From NCBI RefSeq assembly GCF_025641885.1, contig NZ_JAOTQN010000002.1, positions 62,001-126,000 of the forward strand: a stretch of DNA of 64,000 nt, given 5' to 3'. The stretch's first letter is position 1. The number at the start of each line of letters is the position of its first letter. Both the position numbers and the translations under genes were made by a program. Source of the DNA: Pyrobaculum sp. 3827-6 (GTDB lineage: Archaea > Thermoproteota > Thermoprotei > Thermoproteales > Thermoproteaceae). The notes under the pieces are model-generated. The model saw nothing but the letters and a program-made list of their open reading frames with translations. It was not told the DNA's origin and did no database searches. Positions 22,958-31,750 of the stretch are shown here, piece after piece.

Positions 22958-25078
22958 GTGGACGTCTCCGAGTTGTCTCTTGACGCGCGGCTTATCGCTG
23001 TGTTGAGGGAGAGGGGGGTTAAGGAGCTTTTTCCCCCTCAGGTAGAGGCGGTTAGAGCCGGGGTATTCGACGGGGTGAACGTGTTGCTCTGTACGGCGAC
23101 GGCGTCTGGTAAGTCGTTGCTTGCAGAAGTGGCGTCGGTTAAGGCGGCGCTTGAGGGGAGGATGGCGCTCTACGCCGTGCCTCTCAAGGCGCTGGCCCAG
23201 GAGAAGCTTGTCCACTTCTCCCACTATAGAGGGCTGGCGAAGATCGGCATATCCACCGGCGACTTTGAGTCGGACGACAGGAGGCTCTATGAATACGACG
23301 TCGTGGTTGTGACATACGAAAAGCTGGACAGCCTCCTCCGCCACAGGCCTAGCTGGCTGAGCTCAGTCGGCGTTGTTGTGGTGGACGAGATCCACTACCT
23401 GGGCGACCCCAAGAGGGGGCCAGTCCTCGAATCGATTATAGCCAAGGTGAGGCACCTCGGCCTCAAGACGCAGTTTATCGGGCTCAGCGCCACGGTCGGC
23501 AACGCGGGTGACGTGGCTAGGTGGCTGGGGGCTAGGCTCGTGGCGTCTAGCTGGCGCCCCGTCCCGCTCCGGGAGGGGGTCTACCACGGGGGGAAGATCT
23601 ACTTCTCCGACGGCGGCCAGAGGGCTGTAGGCGGGGCCGGCGGAGAAGCAGAGGTTACCCTCGCGGTAGACGCCGTGGCTAGCGGCGGGCAGGCCCTGAT
23701 CTTTACAAGTAGCAGGTCGTCCACGGTGCGCATCGCTAAGGCCGTGGCGCGGGCCGTGGCGGCCTACCCGGCTAAGCTTATCGACGTGGGGGAGGCGCAG
23801 GCGCTGGCAGGGGCCGTCCTCGGCGCCTCCACCAGCAAAATCATTGGGAGGGAGCTCGCCGAGCTGGTGGCGAGGGGGGTAGCCTTCCACAACGCGGGGC
23901 TGGAGCTGGAGGTCAGGAGGCTGGTCGAGGAGGGGTTTAGGAGAGGCGTCATTAAGGTAATTGTCTCCACCACCACCCTAGCCGCCGGGGTGAACCTCCC
24001 GGCGAGGCGCGTCGTCGTGGCGGACTACGAGAGGTTTGACCCCGTGGTGGGGAGGGAGGAGATACCGGTGCTTGAGTACAGGCAGATGGCCGGCCGCGCC
24101 GGCAGGCCCGGCCTGGATCCGTACGGCGAGGCTGTTATTGTGGCTAGGAGCAGGGGCGAGGTGGATTACCTCATGGATAGGTACGTGAGGGGGAGGGTGG
24201 AGGATGTCAAGTCTCACATACTCTCCGGGCCTAACTTGAGGGCCCACGCCCTGGGGGCCGTGGGCGGGGGCTACGCCAGAACTATCGACGATTTGGTGGA
24301 TTTCTTTTCCAACACCCTGGGGTACCACCAGGTGAAGACTTCTCTAAAGTCGGCGCTTCTCAGATCTAAGGTGGCCGACGCCGTGGATGAGCTGGTGGAG
24401 TGGGGCTTCTTGGAGCGGGACGGCGATTTGGTATATGCCACGGAGCTGGGGAGGCAGGTGGCTAGGCTCTACCTCGACCCCGAGACCGCGGCGAGGTATA
24501 TAAACCTGCTTAAGGCGGTGAGGCGGGGGGCGGTCTCGGCGTATCTGTATATAGTTCTGACGGCTCCCGACTTCCCCAGGGTGAGGCGGGGGAGGGTGAG
24601 CCGGGAGGTGGCTGAGGAGGTTCTCTCGGCGCTGGATGTGGAGGAGGAGGACGAGGAGTTTGAAGACGTGGTGAGGACCGTCGCGATGCTGAAGGCGTGG
24701 ATCGAGGAGGTTGACGAGGACGAGATCTACGAGAGATTCGAGGTGGCTCCGGGAGACCTCAGGGTGTATGTAGACCTCTTTGAGTGGCTTGGGGGCGCCG
24801 CGGCGAGGCTAGCCGGCGTGGTGGGGCTTGAGGAGCATAGACGCGGCCTTGAGAGAGTCACGGCACGCGTCGTTTACGGCGTCAAGGAGGAATTGCTTGA
24901 GCTAGTCACGGCGTTGAGGGGGGTCGGGAGAGTTAGGGCGAGGGTGCTCTACAACTTCGGCTACAAGACGCTTAGAGACGTGGCGAGGGCCTCCGTGAGG
25001 GAAATAGCGTCTCTACCTGGCTTCGGCGAGAAGCTCGCCCGGTCCGTCATAGAGCAGGCTAGGCAGCTGGTGGAGTAG
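22958..25078 (+). CDS. hel308: Hel308-family DNA helicase (Hjm)
   Basis: A Ski2-like superfamily 2 helicase of about 706 aa that acts at stalled replication forks. Motif I is TATASGKS (about residue 50), motif II DEIHYLGD, motif III LSATVGN, and motif VI RQMAGRAGRPG. A C-terminal helix-hairpin-helix pair (LRGVGRVRARVLYNFG and LPGFGEKLA) is typical of Hel308. The frame is open to TTG 22928; the GTG at 22958 gives the usual N-terminus directly before the Q-motif (FPPQVEAV). The stop adjoins the convergent pheA. Confidence 0.93.
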   Translation: MDVSELSLDARLIAVLRERGVKELFPPQVEAVRAGVFDGVNVLLCTATASGKSLLAEVASVKAALEGRMALYAVPLKALAQEKLVHFSHYRGLAKIGISTGDFESDDRRLYEYDVVVVTYEKLDSLLRHRPSWLSSVGVVVVDEIHYLGDPKRGPVLESIIAKVRHLGLKTQFIGLSATVGNAGDVARWLGARLVASSWRPVPLREGVYHGGKIYFSDGGQRAVGGAGGEAEVTLAVDAVASGGQALIFTSSRSSTVRIAKAVARAVAAYPAKLIDVGEAQALAGAVLGASTSKIIGRELAELVARGVAFHNAGLELEVRRLVEEGFRRGVIKVIVSTTTLAAGVNLPARRVVVADYERFDPVVGREEIPVLEYRQMAGRAGRPGLDPYGEAVIVARSRGEVDYLMDRYVRGRVEDVKSHILSGPNLRAHALGAVGGGYARTIDDLVDFFSNTLGYHQVKTSLKSALLRSKVADAVDELVEWGFLERDGDLVYATELGRQVARLYLDPETAARYINLLKAVRRGAVSAYLYIVLTAPDFPRVRRGRVSREVAEEVLSALDVEEEDEEFEDVVRTVAMLKAWIEEVDEDEIYERFEVAPGDLRVYVDLFEWLGGAAARLAGVVGLEEHRRGLERVTARVVYGVKEELLELVTALRGVGRVRARVLYNFGYKTLRDVARASVREIASLPGFGEKLARSVIEQARQLVE

Positions 25079-26047
25079 CTACGGCGCTATCTTCACCACG
25101 TTGTACCGCCCCGCTACCTTCAGCATGGTGGTGAAGCGGCGCATCTCCTCAACAGCCTCCCCCAGCCTCTCATCTGCCTCCAGCTCCACGACGAAGTAGT
25201 AGTCCCATGGCGATAGGCGGGTCGGCCGCGAGTATATCAGCGTCATGTTTATCCCTCTATTGGCAATGGGGGCAAGGGCCTTGTACAACGCGCCGGCGAC
25301 GTTGGGCACGGCGAATATCAGCACCGCCCGCTCCCCCGCCGCACCCCCCGCTCTAGACACCACGGCGAATCTCGTGTAGCTCTCCCCGTCCTCCACGCCG
25401 CAGGTCTTGTCAAAGCCCTCCAGCGCCTTAGGCGAGGCCAAGACTGCGCAGTCCCCTACGCACTTCTCAAACTCCTTGACCGCCTCGGAGGTGGAGTTTG
25501 TATACACGACGTCGGCGCCCAGTAGAGAGATGGCCCTCCTGGCCTGTGCCGCGGCGTGGGGGTGTGTGTAGACCACGCGGGGGCTCCCCTTCTTAGAGAT
25601 ACACAACGTGATTCTCATCTCACCCATCGCCGCTATGCCCACCTCACGCGTAGCTAGGGAGTCTATAGTCTCGCCGACGGGCCCCTCAAGGCTGTTGCTA
25701 AAGGGCACCACCCCGTAGTCAACAACGCCGCTTTCAACCCTCTCGAAGACCTCTGTGATAGATCTACAAGGCGTCAAGTCGCCGTGGGGGAATAGGTAGG
25801 AGGCGGCCTCCCAGGTGAAGGACTTCTCAGGGCCTAGGTAGGCCACGCCGGGTTTGTGCGCCCTGGATACCTCTGAGGCTATTACTGCGGCGAGGACCCC
25901 GTTTATAAGAGGGGGCGCGTTGTACCTAGCCCGCTCTCTCAACAATTCGTACAGCTTCTTCTCTATTTCGTAAACCCCTGCATTGAGAAGTGAGAATAGG
26001 CGTGTATATATCTGTTTCCGGGGACCCACATGCGGGTCTTTCGTCAC
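25079..26047 (-). CDS. pheA: Prephenate dehydratase with ACT domain
   Basis: The enzyme converts prephenate to phenylpyruvate in phenylalanine synthesis. Diagnostic motifs are VAYLGPEKSFTWEAA, VVPFSNSLEGPVGET and the catalytic T-R-F in ESYTRFAVVS. The C-terminal ~80 residues are an ACT regulatory domain (NVAGALYKALAPIANRGINMTLI, with the usual ESRP replaced by YSRP). Upstream of the catalytic part, about 35 residues resemble the last helix of a chorismate mutase. The frame is open to 26164; the start is uncertain (TTG 26065, GTG 26047 or later). Confidence 0.9.
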   Translation of the reverse strand: MTKDPHVGPRKQIYTRLFSLLNAGVYEIEKKLYELLRERARYNAPPLINGVLAAVIASEVSRAHKPGVAYLGPEKSFTWEAASYLFPHGDLTPCRSITEVFERVESGVVDYGVVPFSNSLEGPVGETIDSLATREVGIAAMGEMRITLCISKKGSPRVVYTHPHAAAQARRAISLLGADVVYTNSTSEAVKEFEKCVGDCAVLASPKALEGFDKTCGVEDGESYTRFAVVSRAGGAAGERAVLIFAVPNVAGALYKALAPIANRGINMTLIYSRPTRLSPWDYYFVVELEADERLGEAVEEMRRFTTMLKVAGRYNVVKIAP

Positions 26048-26099
26048 CCGTAGGCCCGGGTTCAACTCTGCACCAATAAGCAGATCTACTAAACCTACG

Positions 26100-26111
26100 T
26101 GTTTATATACT
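26100..26111. promoter_or_regulatory. Shared TATA element between pheA and the HDAC-like gene
   Basis: The sequence tgtttatatact reads as a TATA box on both strands. It lies 22-33 nt before the GTG at 26133 on the plus strand and upstream of the pheA starts on the minus strand. Confidence 0.5.
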
Positions 26112-26132
26112 CTCTCAGCCTCTACACGACAC

Positions 26133-26954
26133 GTGCCTAGGCGGCTTCTGCTGACACACGCCAACCTCGGAGGCTGGATTTCCCAGAAGATGAGAGAGAT
26201 GGGAGCGGAGGTAGTGGAGGGTTTAGGATCTTGGGACGCCGTGGGGGAAATACACAGCGACGTGTTCCTCCGGGACGCCAGGCGGCGGGAGGCCGAGGTC
26301 TTGGCCGCCGCGGCGGTGGCCGAGGCGGCCCTCGGCCGGGAGGGGGTAATCTTCTACGCTGGTGGGACCGCGGGGGCCGGGCTACACGCATCTAGAGGCG
26401 CTCTGTTTAATGTCTCCGTGTTCCTCGCCAAGCGGCTGGGCGCGGCCGTCGTGGCGGTTGACCGCCACTTCCCCTGGGGCACTTGGGAGCTTCACCTAGA
26501 ACATAAATTCCCGCTGTATCTGGTATACGGAGGGGCCGAGGGGCCCTCTCGGAGGTACCTAGCTAAGAGGGGGCACGACGTAGTCGCCTTCCCCCTCCCT
26601 CCCGGGGCTGGGGATAGGAGCTTCGGCAAGGTGCTGAGCTACGTACTGCGCGAGGTGGAGGGGCCTCTTGTGTTGCAACTGGGGTTTGACATCCATCGGA
26701 AAGACCCCACTGGGTACTTCTTCGCATCCGAGGCGTTTTTCTACAGACTTGGCGAGGAGCTGAGGGGCAGGCAGAGGTTTTACATCTCGATAGAGTGCCC
26801 CTCCACGCCGGCTGTCTTCACGGCATCGCTGTCAGCGCTTCTGAGCGGGCTAGAGGGCGGCGGGCCTCCTCCGGCGGAGCGGTATGAAGAGAGCGGAGAT
26901 GTCTTGAGAGAGGTGGATCTCCTACTGAGGCGGGCTAGGGGGAGGTTATCTTGA
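26133..26954 (+). CDS. Histone deacetylase-fold amidohydrolase, divergent
   Basis: A 273-aa protein. Zinc-site motifs of the HDAC/AcuC superfamily are visible: V-D-R-H-F-P-W-G-T corresponds to D-x-H-H-G-N-G-T, and L-G-F-D-I-H-R-K-D-P to the third Asp motif. The catalytic His pair of P-G-H-H-A is only half kept (GLHAS), and the usual C-terminal G-G-Y is absent. The protein may deacylate small amides or polyamines or be inactive. The frame is open to 25983, but the TATA element favours the GTG at 26133. Its end overlaps the convergent acylphosphatase-like gene by 20 nt. Confidence 0.65.
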   Translation: MPRRLLLTHANLGGWISQKMREMGAEVVEGLGSWDAVGEIHSDVFLRDARRREAEVLAAAAVAEAALGREGVIFYAGGTAGAGLHASRGALFNVSVFLAKRLGAAVVAVDRHFPWGTWELHLEHKFPLYLVYGGAEGPSRRYLAKRGHDVVAFPLPPGAGDRSFGKVLSYVLREVEGPLVLQLGFDIHRKDPTGYFFASEAFFYRLGEELRGRQRFYISIECPSTPAVFTASLSALLSGLEGGGPPPAERYEESGDVLREVDLLLRRARGRLS

Positions 26955-27213
26955 AGCCGTTGTACTCGCCTCTATACCTCTCCTCCCTTATCTCAATCTC
27001 TCTTATCTTTATGGCGGGCGACGCCGCCGGCAGGAACTTCACCAGTCTGTCAACAGACTCGTCGGCGCCCTCCAACACTGCGTAGAGCGTATCTCCGACG
27101 AGGCGCGCCTCCCCCGTCACATTGTTTCTCAAGGCCTCGCCTTTTAGTATTTTTAAAATTGGCACCCCGGGAAGATCGAGCTCGCCTCTTGCAACCACCA
27201 CAACCCTCTTCAC
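26935..27213 (-). CDS. Acylphosphatase-like small protein lacking the catalytic loop
   Basis: A 92-aa alpha/beta protein. The second half (LYAVLEGADESVDRLVKFLP ... IEIREERYRGEYNGFKI) follows the ferredoxin-like acylphosphatase fold, whose members typically end in Y-x-x-F-x-I. The phosphate-binding V-x-G-V-x-F-R loop is replaced by ELDLPGVPILKI, so hydrolysis is unlikely. It could be a binding or regulatory relative. It converges on the HDAC-like gene. Confidence 0.6.
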   Translation of the reverse strand: MKRVVVVARGELDLPGVPILKILKGEALRNNVTGEARLVGDTLYAVLEGADESVDRLVKFLPAASPAIKIREIEIREERYRGEYNGFKITSP

Positions 27214-27334
27214 GGCCAGCCTCCAGATGCGGCTTATAAGTATTTCCTCAGATCGTCTCTTCCATCGTCACGCCTCCAACCATCGATCCCCTCATCACTG
27301 GTCAACACTTTTTAACCTCTGTAATTAATCTTTT

Positions 27335-27682
27335 GTGAGTGAGGTTAATAAGAAAATAGAGTCGGCTGTGAGGAACCTCGCAGTTGAGGTAATAAACAAG
27401 TTTGAGAAAAAGAAGAGGATAGACAACATCCAGGAGCTCGTAATACTGGCCACGTACCTCAACATGCAGAAGCTTGACGAGCTCAGAAACGACGTTGATG
27501 GCGTTATGAGGGCGTTTCAGCGGCTAGACGCACTTATAGACGTGGTTAGAGATTTAAAGAAGGCAGTGGAGAGCCTCCAGTCGGGGCAGACAGGCGAAGT
27601 CGCCAAGCTACTGGGCGAGGTAAACTCCAAACTCGACAAAATCCTGGAAAAGCTAGACGCATACACTGTGGAGAGTCTCTAG
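27335..27682 (+). CDS. Small coiled-coil protein, unknown
   Basis: A 115-aa helical protein with a leaderless GTG start (A/T-rich ctttttaac 20-28 nt upstream). A globular N-terminal helix pair is followed by coiled coil (VVRDLKKAVESL and LLGEVNSKLDKILEKLDA). Its size and arrangement are much like the 2480 gene. It precedes the M28 peptidase, which has its own TATA element. No family is recognised. Confidence 0.65.
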   Translation: MSEVNKKIESAVRNLAVEVINKFEKKKRIDNIQELVILATYLNMQKLDELRNDVDGVMRAFQRLDALIDVVRDLKKAVESLQSGQTGEVAKLLGEVNSKLDKILEKLDAYTVESL

Positions 27683-27714
27683 TCATTGATTTAAAACCTA
27701 ACCCTCTCCTATCC

Positions 27715-29037
27715 GTGGCCGAGGTGTATAGGAAATGCGCATCTTATAGAGATCTGGTGGCCGGGGGGAGTGGCGAAAGGGAGTTTCTGCAGTGGCTCAT
27801 CGCCTTCCTCGACACCCCCAGTGTCTGGTTCCACCTCTCGCCGGTCGAGGTGTTGGCATGGGAAGACGTGGAGACTAAGTTGGAGATCGGCGATGTGTCT
27901 CTGAGAGGTCTGGCGCTACCCTACTCGGGGCCCGCCTCTGTGGAGGGGAGGCTCGTCCCGCCGGACGGCGACATGGAGGGGAATATAGTGGTGGCCGAGT
28001 TCCCTAGTGATGTAGACGACGCCAAGTATATAGTAATCGAGGCGGCCAGGCGCGGCGCCCAGGCGGTGGTGTTCTCTGGAAGGCCGCCGCGGCGCATTGT
28101 AGTTACCGGCGAGTACGGCTATAAGATAGACGCGGCGCCGGCGCCCATCCCCGCCGCCAGTTTTGAAGACGCCGCCAGCCACATAGGCAAGCGGGCGCGG
28201 CTAGTTATAGAGACGAAGGCGCGGGTGACGTACAGCTACAGCCTTGTGGCGTTTAATAATTTTGAAAACACGCCGATGATCTCAGCCCACTGGGACCACT
28301 GGCTAGTCGGCGCCACCGACAACTGCGCAGGCGTGGAGGCGGCCGTGCTGGCGTTCAGCGAGTTGGTGGCAGACGACGTGCCGGTCGCCCTCGGGCTCTT
28401 CACGGCCGAGGAGGGGGTGGCCCCCCACGTGCCGTCTTTCTACTGGGCCTGGGGGTCGTATAACTACTTTAAGAAGTGGAGGCCGTCGTTACTTGTAAAT
28501 ATCGACGTGGTTGGGGTGGGCACCCCGAGGATGTACGCCGTGCCCTACCTCCACGAGTCGCTGAGGGGTCTGGGCCCCGTTGAGCGGCCTGAGGCTTACT
28601 TCGACAGTGTGCACTACGAGAGGTGGGGCCTACCATCGGTCACAATCTCGTCGCTTAGAGACACCTGGGCCTTCTACCACAGCCCACTAGACACAAACGC
28701 CGAGGTAGAAAACATCCTATACGCCGCCGACCTCGCAAAAAGACTCGTAAAGATCAAGCCTGCTCCGCCTGCCGTAAAACTAGAGGACTACGGACTACCG
28801 CCGGCGGACAGCCCCCACGAGGCTTGGTCCCTGGTGTACAACTACGTAGTGGTTTTCCGCGACTACAGCCACTCAGACATTGTATACACAGACATCTTCA
28901 AGTTCCTCAAAAAGGCGGCGGAGTACCGACGCGTAGATCTACTCGCGGGGCCCACCCTCTGTGTAGGCAACTGCGAAAACGCGTTGGAGACGTACCGCGA
29001 GCTCGCCCTACTTAGACTCGCCTCTCAACCCCTCTAG
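27715..29037 (+). CDS. M28-family zinc aminopeptidase
   Basis: A 440-aa co-catalytic zinc peptidase, leaderless from the GTG at 27715 (gatttaaaac 18-28 nt upstream). Ligands are seen in order: S-A-H-W-D-H (about residue 185), T-D-N (about 200), T-A-E-E with the catalytic Glu, N-I-D-V-V and a final His in F-Y-H-S-P. Residues ~60-165 form a PA-like inserted domain. No signal peptide is evident, so it probably acts on peptides in the cytoplasm. Its end overlaps the convergent coaD by 30 nt. Confidence 0.88.
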   Translation: MAEVYRKCASYRDLVAGGSGEREFLQWLIAFLDTPSVWFHLSPVEVLAWEDVETKLEIGDVSLRGLALPYSGPASVEGRLVPPDGDMEGNIVVAEFPSDVDDAKYIVIEAARRGAQAVVFSGRPPRRIVVTGEYGYKIDAAPAPIPAASFEDAASHIGKRARLVIETKARVTYSYSLVAFNNFENTPMISAHWDHWLVGATDNCAGVEAAVLAFSELVADDVPVALGLFTAEEGVAPHVPSFYWAWGSYNYFKKWRPSLLVNIDVVGVGTPRMYAVPYLHESLRGLGPVERPEAYFDSVHYERWGLPSVTISSLRDTWAFYHSPLDTNAEVENILYAADLAKRLVKIKPAPPAVKLEDYGLPPADSPHEAWSLVYNYVVVFRDYSHSDIVYTDIFKFLKKAAEYRRVDLLAGPTLCVGNCENALETYRELALLRLASQPL

Positions 29038-29475
29038 CACCCTCCTAATGTATGTAGACGAGAGCGTATGTCCAAAGCCGTCCCTCACAGTGGAGATGAC
29101 CACGACCTCCATAGGCCTGACCCCCCTCCTCGCCCTCTCGTCGTTTATCTGCAGGGCGCGGGGCGCCGTCTCTATACTGGCCACAATCGCCTCAAGCCTC
29201 GGGTCGGAGACGGCGGGGCCGTAGGGGTCGTGTATCTCCACGTACACAACCTCCCTCTCCGGCGCTATCAGCGACATGAGATTTCTCAAATTGGCAAGCC
29301 TCGTGGAGAACGGCCTCACCTTATACTGCTTGTATGTCGAGGCGAAGGAGTCGCTGGTGAGCCCAATTAAAATCCTCTCCCCGACCAGGGTGGCGGTGGC
29401 CAGCAACTTCACGTGTCCGGAGTGCAACGTGTCGAAGGTACCCCCCAGAACTACGTTGCGAAACCTCAACTTCAC
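29008..29475 (-). CDS. coaD: Archaeal phosphopantetheine adenylyltransferase
   Basis: A 155-aa nucleotidyltransferase of the archaeal PPAT group (COG1019), which forms dephospho-CoA from 4'-phosphopantetheine and ATP. The T/HxGH motif appears as GGTFDTLHSGHVKLL near the N-terminus, and the nucleotide-binding S-S-T-Y-I-R is near the C-terminus. Start GTG 29475, sharing a TATA element with the divergent Thg1-like gene. Confidence 0.9.
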   Translation of the reverse strand: MKLRFRNVVLGGTFDTLHSGHVKLLATATLVGERILIGLTSDSFASTYKQYKVRPFSTRLANLRNLMSLIAPEREVVYVEIHDPYGPAVSDPRLEAIVASIETAPRALQINDERARRGVRPMEVVVISTVRDGFGHTLSSTYIRRVLEGLRGESK

Positions 29476-29490
29476 GAGGCGAAACGATCC

Positions 29491-29502
29491 ATATTTTAAA
29501 AC
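29491..29502. promoter_or_regulatory. Shared TATA element between coaD and the Thg1-like gene
   Basis: The near-palindrome atattttaaaac lies in the 38-nt gap between two divergent GTG starts, about 16-27 nt before 29475 on the minus strand and 12-23 nt before 29514 on the plus strand. Confidence 0.5.
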
Positions 29503-29513
29503 AGTTAATAGTC

Positions 29514-30152
29514 GTGGACTCCCTCAAGAGGCTACTGGCGGAAAACCCACGCATCCTCGAGATGAGGTACAGAGAGAGGGAGGTCGTCTGCGAGCCCGCC
29601 TCAATACCATTCGCCGTTAGGCTAGACGGCGTGGGCTTCGGAAAGCGGCTGAGAGACTTCCCCCCTCCCCGGAGCCGCGCGGTGCACAACGCGCTGGTCG
29701 AAGTAGCCAAGGCCCTGGCCTCGATGCACGGAGCTGACCACGCCCACGTCGTAAGCGACGAGATAAACCTCCTCTTCCTCAGACACGTCCCCTACGGCGG
29801 CCGCACCTTTAAAATCATCAGCGTCCTCGCCGCGCAGGCCTCCGCCGAGCTGACCGCCAAGCTGGGGCGGCCCCTGTACTTCGACGGGAGGGTAGTCAAG
29901 CTACGCGACCACTGCGACGCGGCCGCCTACCTCCTCTTCAGGTCGAGGGTGGGGCTTAACAACTACGTAATCCAAGAGGCTAGGCGCGCCGGCCTGGTAG
30001 ATGAGCGCACGCCGCGTATAGAGGAGATGCTGAAAAAGGTGGAGGTTGCCGACTACGAGCTGGCTTGGGGCACGTTTTTAAATAAAGAGGAGAAGTACCG
30101 AGCCGAGTCCGACGTCTGCACCGCACTGGCGCCCCTCTGCAAGGTGTGCTAA
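29514..30152 (+). CDS. tRNA-His guanylyltransferase-like protein (Thg1/TLP)
   Basis: A 212-aa reverse (3'-5') polymerase family member. Metal-binding carboxylates lie in R-L-D-G-V-G-F and V-S-D-E-I-N-L-L; R-V-G-L-N-N-Y is the signature of archaeal Thg1-like proteins. These enzymes add G-1 to tRNA-His or repair tRNA 5' ends, which may matter in a genome with acceptor-stem tRNA introns. The GTG start is leaderless. It converges on the M32 peptidase with a 4-nt overlap. Confidence 0.88.
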   Translation: MDSLKRLLAENPRILEMRYREREVVCEPASIPFAVRLDGVGFGKRLRDFPPPRSRAVHNALVEVAKALASMHGADHAHVVSDEINLLFLRHVPYGGRTFKIISVLAAQASAELTAKLGRPLYFDGRVVKLRDHCDAAAYLLFRSRVGLNNYVIQEARRAGLVDERTPRIEEMLKKVEVADYELAWGTFLNKEEKYRAESDVCTALAPLCKVC

Positions 30153-31642
30153 CCTCTATACTTCTCCTCTAGGTATCGGATCAGGTACTCGGCGTTGTAG
30201 GCCTCGCCGAAGCTCTTAGCAAGGAGCTCCTTCGGCGGGTACACGCTCCCCCACCTGTGTATCTTTTCTCTGAGGTAGTCCTTAAGGGCGGCGAAGTTGC
30301 CCTCAGCGACGAGCTCTCTCACCCTCCCATGTTTGAAGTATATCATGGCGGCCACCACGTTGCCCAGGGTGTAGGTGGGGAAGTAGCCGATGGAGCCGTG
30401 GCTCCAATGCACATCTTGAAGAACGCCCTCCGCGTCGTTCCTCGGCCTCACCCCCAGCAGGCGGTCCATCTCCTCATTCCAAAGCTCAGGTAGCTGCCGG
30501 ACCTTAACCTCACCCGTTATGAGGAGCCGCTCCAGCCTGTAGCGGAGCAGGATGTGGAGGTTGTAGGTAACCTCGTCCGCCTCCGTCCTTATTAAGCTGG
30601 GCCTCACCACGTTGAAGTAGTAGAAGAGGTCGTCGTCTGAGTACTTGGAAAGGAAGTCAAGGTGCCTGCGGAGTATGGGCGCCGCCTTGCCCACGAACTC
30701 CCGGCTTCTGCCAACCACGTTTTCCATAAATCTCGACTGGCTCTCGTGGACGCCTAGAGACACGCCGGTGCCCACCGGCGTCATGGCAAGCGACTCGTCT
30801 ATGTTTAGCTCGTAGAGGGCGTGGCCGTATTCGTGAAGCGCCGAGAAGAGAGGCTCTTTAAAATCCACCCCTCTGTACCTCACCGTAATCCTCACGTCGA
30901 AAGGCGTCGTAATGCCTATGGTAAATGGATGCGGCGACACATCCACTCTAAACCTTCCCTTGGGGTACCCCACAAGCTCGAGCACCTCCATTATAGCCGC
31001 CTCAACCCTAGACCTCTCGTAGGGCACCTCCTCAAGCGGGTGCCTCTTCGGCCAGCCGGCGGACTCCAGCCTCGCCAGTAGCCTCTTCACCCCTGGCTCA
31101 AGCACCGAGAACACGGCCTCCACGTCCCTCGACGTGAGGCCCTCCTCGTATAAATCCAGAAGCGCGTCGTAGGGGTGCTCCTCGTAGCCCAGCTTATCCG
31201 CAATAACCCGCGACAGCTCCACAATCTTCTCTAGGTAGGGGGCGAAGAGCTCAAACTTCGCCTTCTCCTTCGCGCCCCTCCACGCCACGAAGGCCTCAGA
31301 CGTGACCTTGGCAAACTCCTTCACAACCTCGGGAGGCACCCTCTGGTAGAACTTCAAGTCACGTCTCAAAACCCTCACAACCCCCCTCTCCACCTCTGTG
31401 AGATCTCTCTCCTCCTCCGCCTTCTCCACCAACTTGACAAACTTCTCGTCAAGCATAAACCTCTGAATAAGCTGGGCAATCTCCGCCCTAGCCACAGCCC
31501 TCCCCTTGACCCCCTCCTCCGGCATGTAGGTCTCCGAGTCCCACCCCATGAGCCCCTGGGCGTGGCTCAGCGCCCAGACAATCCTGTAATGCTCCAAAAT
31601 CTGCTTCACCGTCTCCGACCTAATCATATGGGTAGGTTTCAT
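30149..31642 (-). CDS. M32 carboxypeptidase (Taq type)
   Basis: A 497-aa metallocarboxypeptidase. The zinc motif H-E-Y-G-H-A-L-Y-E lies near residue 265, with downstream G-x-H-E-S-Q-S and an R-T-E-A-D-E motif, all hallmarks of family M32. It removes C-terminal residues from peptides in the cytoplasm. An internal ATG five codons in (31627) is equally possible and better spaced from the A/T-rich element near 31655. Confidence 0.93.
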   Translation of the reverse strand: MKPTHMIRSETVKQILEHYRIVWALSHAQGLMGWDSETYMPEEGVKGRAVARAEIAQLIQRFMLDEKFVKLVEKAEEERDLTEVERGVVRVLRRDLKFYQRVPPEVVKEFAKVTSEAFVAWRGAKEKAKFELFAPYLEKIVELSRVIADKLGYEEHPYDALLDLYEEGLTSRDVEAVFSVLEPGVKRLLARLESAGWPKRHPLEEVPYERSRVEAAIMEVLELVGYPKGRFRVDVSPHPFTIGITTPFDVRITVRYRGVDFKEPLFSALHEYGHALYELNIDESLAMTPVGTGVSLGVHESQSRFMENVVGRSREFVGKAAPILRRHLDFLSKYSDDDLFYYFNVVRPSLIRTEADEVTYNLHILLRYRLERLLITGEVKVRQLPELWNEEMDRLLGVRPRNDAEGVLQDVHWSHGSIGYFPTYTLGNVVAAMIYFKHGRVRELVAEGNFAALKDYLREKIHRWGSVYPPKELLAKSFGEAYNAEYLIRYLEEKYRG

Positions 31643-31750
31643 ATCTACATTTAACAGTTAACAACAAACTAACGACCCAACCCTCTGGCTAATCGCCCTC
31701 GGGGGCGGCGGCTGGCTTAAGCCTCGATGTAGGTGTGGAAAGGGGCTCCT

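Noticed and set aside
25983-26132. N-terminal 50-codon extension of the HDAC-like ORF
   Set aside because: It overlaps the pheA start region, and the TATA element at 26100-26111 would lie inside the gene; the GTG at 26133 is properly spaced.
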